A stretch of DNA of 10,965 nt from Euperipatoides rowelli. Taxonomy: Eukaryota > Onychophora > Udeonychophora > Euonychophora > Peripatopsidae. The notes under the pieces are model-generated. The model was not told where the DNA came from. It worked only from the letters and a program-made list of their open reading frames with translations, and did no database searches. The position numbers and the translations under genes were made by a program. Shown here one piece after another: positions 7,673-10,965 of this stretch. Location: assembly GCA_003024985.2 (NCBI GenBank), contig PXIH01S0057277.1, one strand, 5' to 3'. Within the stretch, counting starts at the first letter, position 1; every line of letters begins with the position of its first letter.

Positions 7673-8130
7673 CAAATCTCACAAAAGCTGGTTAGAGAAG
7701 AGAAAAAAATCAAAGCAAGAAGCAGAGGAATAAAAATTAAGTTTGCAGTTTGCATCCCTAAATCTCATAACTGAATGAGTGACAATTTATACAAATCCCA
7801 TATGAGCTGGCAGTGAAAAAAATTTCAAAGCACAAAGCATGGTCATCAAAGGTGTTATCAGCATTTAATTATTGATTAAGTGAAAAATCCCATTAGAACT
7901 GACAGTGAAAAAAAATTCAAAGTGCAAAGCATGGTCATAAACGTTTTTATCAGCATTAAGTGACAAATCCCATAAGAGCTGACAGTGAAAAAAATTTCAA
8001 AGTGCAAAGCCTGGTCATAAAAGTTGTATCAGCATTCAATAATTGATTAAGTGACAAATCCCATAAGAGTTGACAGTGAAAAAAAATTCAAAGTACAAAG
8101 CATGGTTATAAAAGTTGTGTGCATTGAAAA
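7673..8130. repeat. Tandem array of a unit of about 91 bp (four clear units plus one decayed)
   Basis: Units start with CAAATCCCATAAGAGCTGAC or close variants at 7792, 7884, 7964 and 8055. They continue with AGTGAAAAAAA, TTCAAAGTGCAAAGC and TGGTCAT. Unit lengths are 92, 80 and 91 bp; the fourth decays near 8130. The difference is a 12-bp segment ending in ATTGATT that is present in units 1 and 3 and absent in unit 2. A degenerate unit precedes the array at 7673 (CAAATCTCACAAAAGCTGG). There is no coding capacity; it reads as a small satellite. Confidence 0.88.
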
Positions 8131-9420
8131 TATAATAAAATATAATTGAATCGTTAACCAATCAATGGCCGTCTAATGGAAGCAACTTAGTTTGCTATAC
8201 AGATGCTATTATTTTTAATTTATTTGATGTAATTATATTGATACTTTGCAACTAAAATAGTCAAAAAATTATCCAAATATGAAAATTAGTAATAAAAAAA
8301 TAATTTTTGATATAATATAAGGATAAAATATGCAAAAATTTGTAAATAAATTAAAAAAAAAAAAACTCAGCCGCTTCCTTTCCCAACCAGTTGTTTATCA
8401 ACAAACTGCTGTTTTTGAAAAAAAAAAAGACAGAATCTTTGTTGTTGTTGTATAAGAAAAAATTGTTTAAAACAGATTTAATAATATTGACTTTAATAAC
8501 ATAAGGCTCATTAGGCCTTTGTTTCATTCCTTCTAAACAAATACAATACCAAAGAATGATCAACATTGTGAGAAAAAAAAAATCCTTTTTTTTAAAAAAA
8601 AAGACTTCTTTTAAAAATTTTTTTTTAATCCGTTTAGATTACTCGATTCAACAATTTAAAGAATTTCGAACTTCACTTCCTGTTAGAGTTGACCTACATT
8701 TTGGTGCACCTTAACAAAAAATTAGGGGAGTATGGTAGGCAGATGTTACCCATAGAGTAAACCACGACGTCCACAATGATTCTACCCAATTATTGTTTCA
8801 ATGAAAAATATCTTCTTACACAAGCATCTTTCAAAAGTTCTCTTTGCTAATTCTCTTTGAACAGATATGCCCAGTAGTCGGAGATTAGTAGACTATAAAC
8901 CATCCTTCCTTGTCTAATGTTCCTCAATGTACAATATTTATCTTCATTAAGCAATTAGAATTGACCGATATAAATTCATACTCGTGTTTCAGTTGCTATT
9001 AACCAATGAAAATATAGCAATCGAGAATGTTTTGCAAATATCGTATTGTATGAACTTAAATTACGATAAATAAATTAATCATTTCACAAATTTCCAATAG
9101 GGCCTGGCTGTAGCTTGACTGAATTACTGTAAAAATGAGCACATAAAAATGGAAGCCCTATCATCAAAGTTATTACCTTAGCACTTTACAACAACTCATC
9201 TGAGAAAGTTCTCATCACACACAAGAAAATAAACAATTCTGAAAAGAGATAAAGACGGGCAGTTAAGTAGACTCGGAAATGAAAGAGAATTACAACCATT
9301 ATTAACATAGAAAGATGTTTTATTTGACCTTTCTTGTATTTTTTAAACTCTTATCCAAATCTTAGTAAATCTCCATCTTTAAGTTTTAAAGGTTTTATTT
9401 TTCTACTTTCACATAAGTTT
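8131..9420. other. AT-rich DNA without a gene
   Basis: A segment at 8152-8215 (TTAACCAATCA, later GATGCTATT) faintly resembles the conserved block of the 364-bp units, but too weakly to call. T8A9 lies at 8586-8602. TTGCTAT and ATAGCAA around 8993-9020 form a weak stem enclosing a CCAAT sequence. The reverse 71-codon frame at 8351-8566 starts and ends in A/T runs and is not supported. Confidence 0.45.
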
Positions 9421-9456
9421 TGAAATGTATTAACAATTTTAGGTTAATACATTTCA
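9421..9456. repeat. Perfect 14-bp stem hairpin
   Basis: TGAAATGTATTAAC (9421-9434) and its exact reverse complement (9443-9456) enclose an 8-base loop. It is followed at once by a 14-bp direct repeat, CAGTAATTAAAGTA, at 9455-9468 and 9477-9490. No T tract follows that would make it a terminator-like element, and the stem is AT-rich. Confidence 0.85.
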
Positions 9457-9490
9457 GTAATTAAAGTACTGGAATACAGTAATTAAAGTA

Positions 9491-9847
9491 TCCTACTTTA
9501 TATTTTTTATTACAGCTGGACTAGCTATATAATAAAATGAATTAATTTTATATTGGCAAGAGACCAGAAGTTATTAAACTGGAGCCATAAAGTTTAGCAA
9601 AATCCACTACTGTAATATGCTTTTTCTAAAAGCCTAAATTATAGACCATCCTCATTATATTTTTTTTTAAACGTTTATTTCATGATATTAGAGAGGAATT
9701 CCAAATTTATAAAAATAATATTCCCAATAGGGTGATCAGATTATCAAACGAAAAGAGGATAGGCTGGTAGACAGGGGCAGGTAGGGAAGTCAGCCCTACT
9801 TTTAGGGTGAATTTTACCATCACTTAACTCCTGATCAGTGTTTCTGG
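9491..9847. other. Non-coding DNA, somewhat G-richer at 9728-9820
   Basis: A G-rich stretch begins AGGGTGATCAGATTATC, which resembles the AGGGTGACCAGAT termini seen in some hAT-type repeats. No matching inverted end was found, so no element is called. Confidence 0.35.
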
Positions 9848-10241
9848 CAGTATTGCCAACTTCAACAGTATTGCCAAGTCATTAAATCTAAGGGATTTGG
9901 GTCATTGTTTAACGACAAAATATTTATAAAAGCAACTAGTGCTTTTATAGCGGTTTTATGAACGATAGAAGATTGATATAAAAACACTGTATCCAAGTTT
10001 GACACTGTCAAATCCCAGCATCAATATTTGGGGGCAGGGAGGATGAGTCAATATAAATAGGTATGTAGTAGTATTTCTTTTTCTAATAGTAAAGGTTATA
10101 GAGTAGGCTATAGCTTATTGCACAATTTGTGTAGTAGTATAAACTCAGTAGTTGTGTGACCAAAAGCATACAAAATTTATATACAGCGACTTTTGACTTT
10201 GTATTTAAAGACTTTTTGGGGAAGAGGATTTGGCAATACTG
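9848..10241. mobile_element. Candidate hAT-like non-autonomous element bounded by CAGTATTGCCAA repeats
   Basis: CAGTATTGCCAA occurs twice on the left (9848-9859 and 9866-9877), and its exact reverse complement lies at 10230-10241. The tips start with CAG, as many hAT TIRs do, and beyond the 12-mer the two sides share only loose similarity. No target duplication is visible next to either left copy. The length is 376 or 394 bp depending on which left copy is the true end. The interior is non-coding; a reverse 66-codon frame at 10083-10283 crosses the right end and is not supported. Confidence 0.35.
9925..9949. repeat. 10-bp stem hairpin inside the candidate element
   Basis: TATAAAAGCA and TGCTTTTATA are perfect complements separated by ACTAG. 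Confidence 0.8.
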
Positions 10242-10595
10242 TGCTACGGTGAAGAGAGGAGGGATAAGAACCCCTAAGTTCATAAATAGGTCTCAAACTA
10301 TGCTAATGGTTCTTAGATCTTAATTTATGAAACACTAATCTAATAATGAAAGCTGCACAATTTTTATTTTTAAATACAGCAATTATTACAAATTAATTTT
10401 TAAAAAAATAAATATAATGTAAATATCGTATTTCTTCTCCCACATTGCTAGATGCTCGTCCCATTGCATCATTCATGTTTTGAATCTAATCAAATAGTAT
10501 GGGTGCTGTATCAAACTTTAATAACACCCAGCAAAAAATGATGAAAACATTGGCAGTGGTTTTGATGCTTTTAACAGTCTAATTTAAGGCCGATG
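10242..10595. other. Non-coding DNA without a recognised feature
   Basis: Sequence is AT-rich with scattered A runs. I see no gene, array or paired inverted repeat. Confidence 0.45.
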
Positions 10596-10840
10596 TTATT
10601 CCTTAGGGGGTGCAGTTAACTGCACATGCATAGTATTTGATAAATGTATTTCTTTAACAAAAACTGAAATGGAATGGGATCTTTTTAAATTAAAAATGTA
10701 TAGGCAGGCTATTATCTAGAACCGGCTAGCTTCTACAGAACTTTCTAATTCAAAACGAAAATATAAATTTAATTACAATATTCTGCAATTTTACGCATGA
10801 GCAAGTGATCTGTTCGGATTAGTGCACCCCTTAGGAATAA
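10596..10840. mobile_element. Candidate MITE with TTATTCCTTAGGGG TIRs
   Basis: The left end TTATTCCTTAGGGGGTGCA and the reverse complement of the right end, TTATTCCTAAGGGGTGCA, differ by one substitution and one indel. Further in, GCACATGCATAG on the left loosely matches GCTCATGCGTAA on the right. A perfect 14-bp palindrome, TGCAGTTAACTGCA, lies at 10611-10624. The 245-bp length and lack of coding fit a MITE, but no target duplication is clear. Confidence 0.5.
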
Positions 10841-10965
10841 GGATTATGGTAGAAAAGTATTATCTCAAACTCCCCATTCAGGGTTTAGACTAGCACTCGC
10901 ATTTTCGCCAAATGCCACCTTGTCCTTGAAAAAAGCTAACATCCTATACATTGCATTCGCCAAAT
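10841..10965. other. Window end with a repeated CGCCAAAT motif
   Basis: GCATTTTCGCCAAAT (from 10899) recurs as GCATTCGCCAAAT at the last bases (10953-10965). This may be the start of another repeat that continues outside the window. Confidence 0.4.

Noticed and set aside
7792-8130. CRISPR-like repeat-spacer structure
   Set aside because: The whole unit of about 91 bp is repeated, including the parts that would be spacers.
8351-8566. 71-codon reverse open frame
   Set aside because: Begins and ends in homopolymer runs (phenylalanine and lysine-rich by composition), with no recognisable motif.
9728-9790. hAT-like terminus AGGGTGATCAGATT
   Set aside because: No partner terminus or target duplication found in the window.
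10083-10283. 66-codon reverse open frame
   Set aside because: No homology recognised, and it crosses the right end of a candidate transposable element.

Overview
The window looks like non-coding DNA from an animal nuclear genome. It is very AT-rich and full of homopolymer runs. It holds no convincing intact gene, operon, ribosome binding site or prokaryotic signal, and it contains the tail of a non-LTR retrotransposon, a probable tRNA-derived SINE, several small terminal-inverted-repeat (TIR) elements of MITE type, and several tandem arrays. One unresolved base (N) lies inside an array. The species cannot be fixed from the sequence; an AT-rich invertebrate or invertebrate chordate fits, but that is a guess. 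Most open frames of 60-90 codons here are chance openings or are created by repeats.

Layout from left to right. Positions 1-130 carry the last 40 codons and short 3' tail of a LINE. Positions 500-600 contain two T-run/A-run palindromes. A 40-bp duplication lies at 1660-1740. From 1937 to about 3160 there is an old direct duplication with a unit of about 364 bp. The first unit is split by a MITE (2287-2739, AAAATAT target duplication), and that MITE is split by a second MITE with perfect 36-bp TIRs (2361-2615). The uninterrupted second unit (2767-3130) serves as the empty site. A probable SINE sits at 3746-3859.

Two copies of one MITE family of about 250 bp lie in opposite orientation at 4901-5151 and 6340-6587. 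Between them are a weak coding remnant (5521-5891) and a 24-bp satellite (6099-6262). A separate array with a unit of about 91 bp occupies 7792-8130. The right third holds two hairpins, a candidate hAT-like inverted-repeat element (9848-10241) and another candidate MITE (10596-10840).

There is no pathway to describe. The window is best read as a record of layered insertions. Its most informative points are the nested insertion with an internal empty site, the inverted MITE pair, and a TTAGGG-like block found inside two different TIR families.
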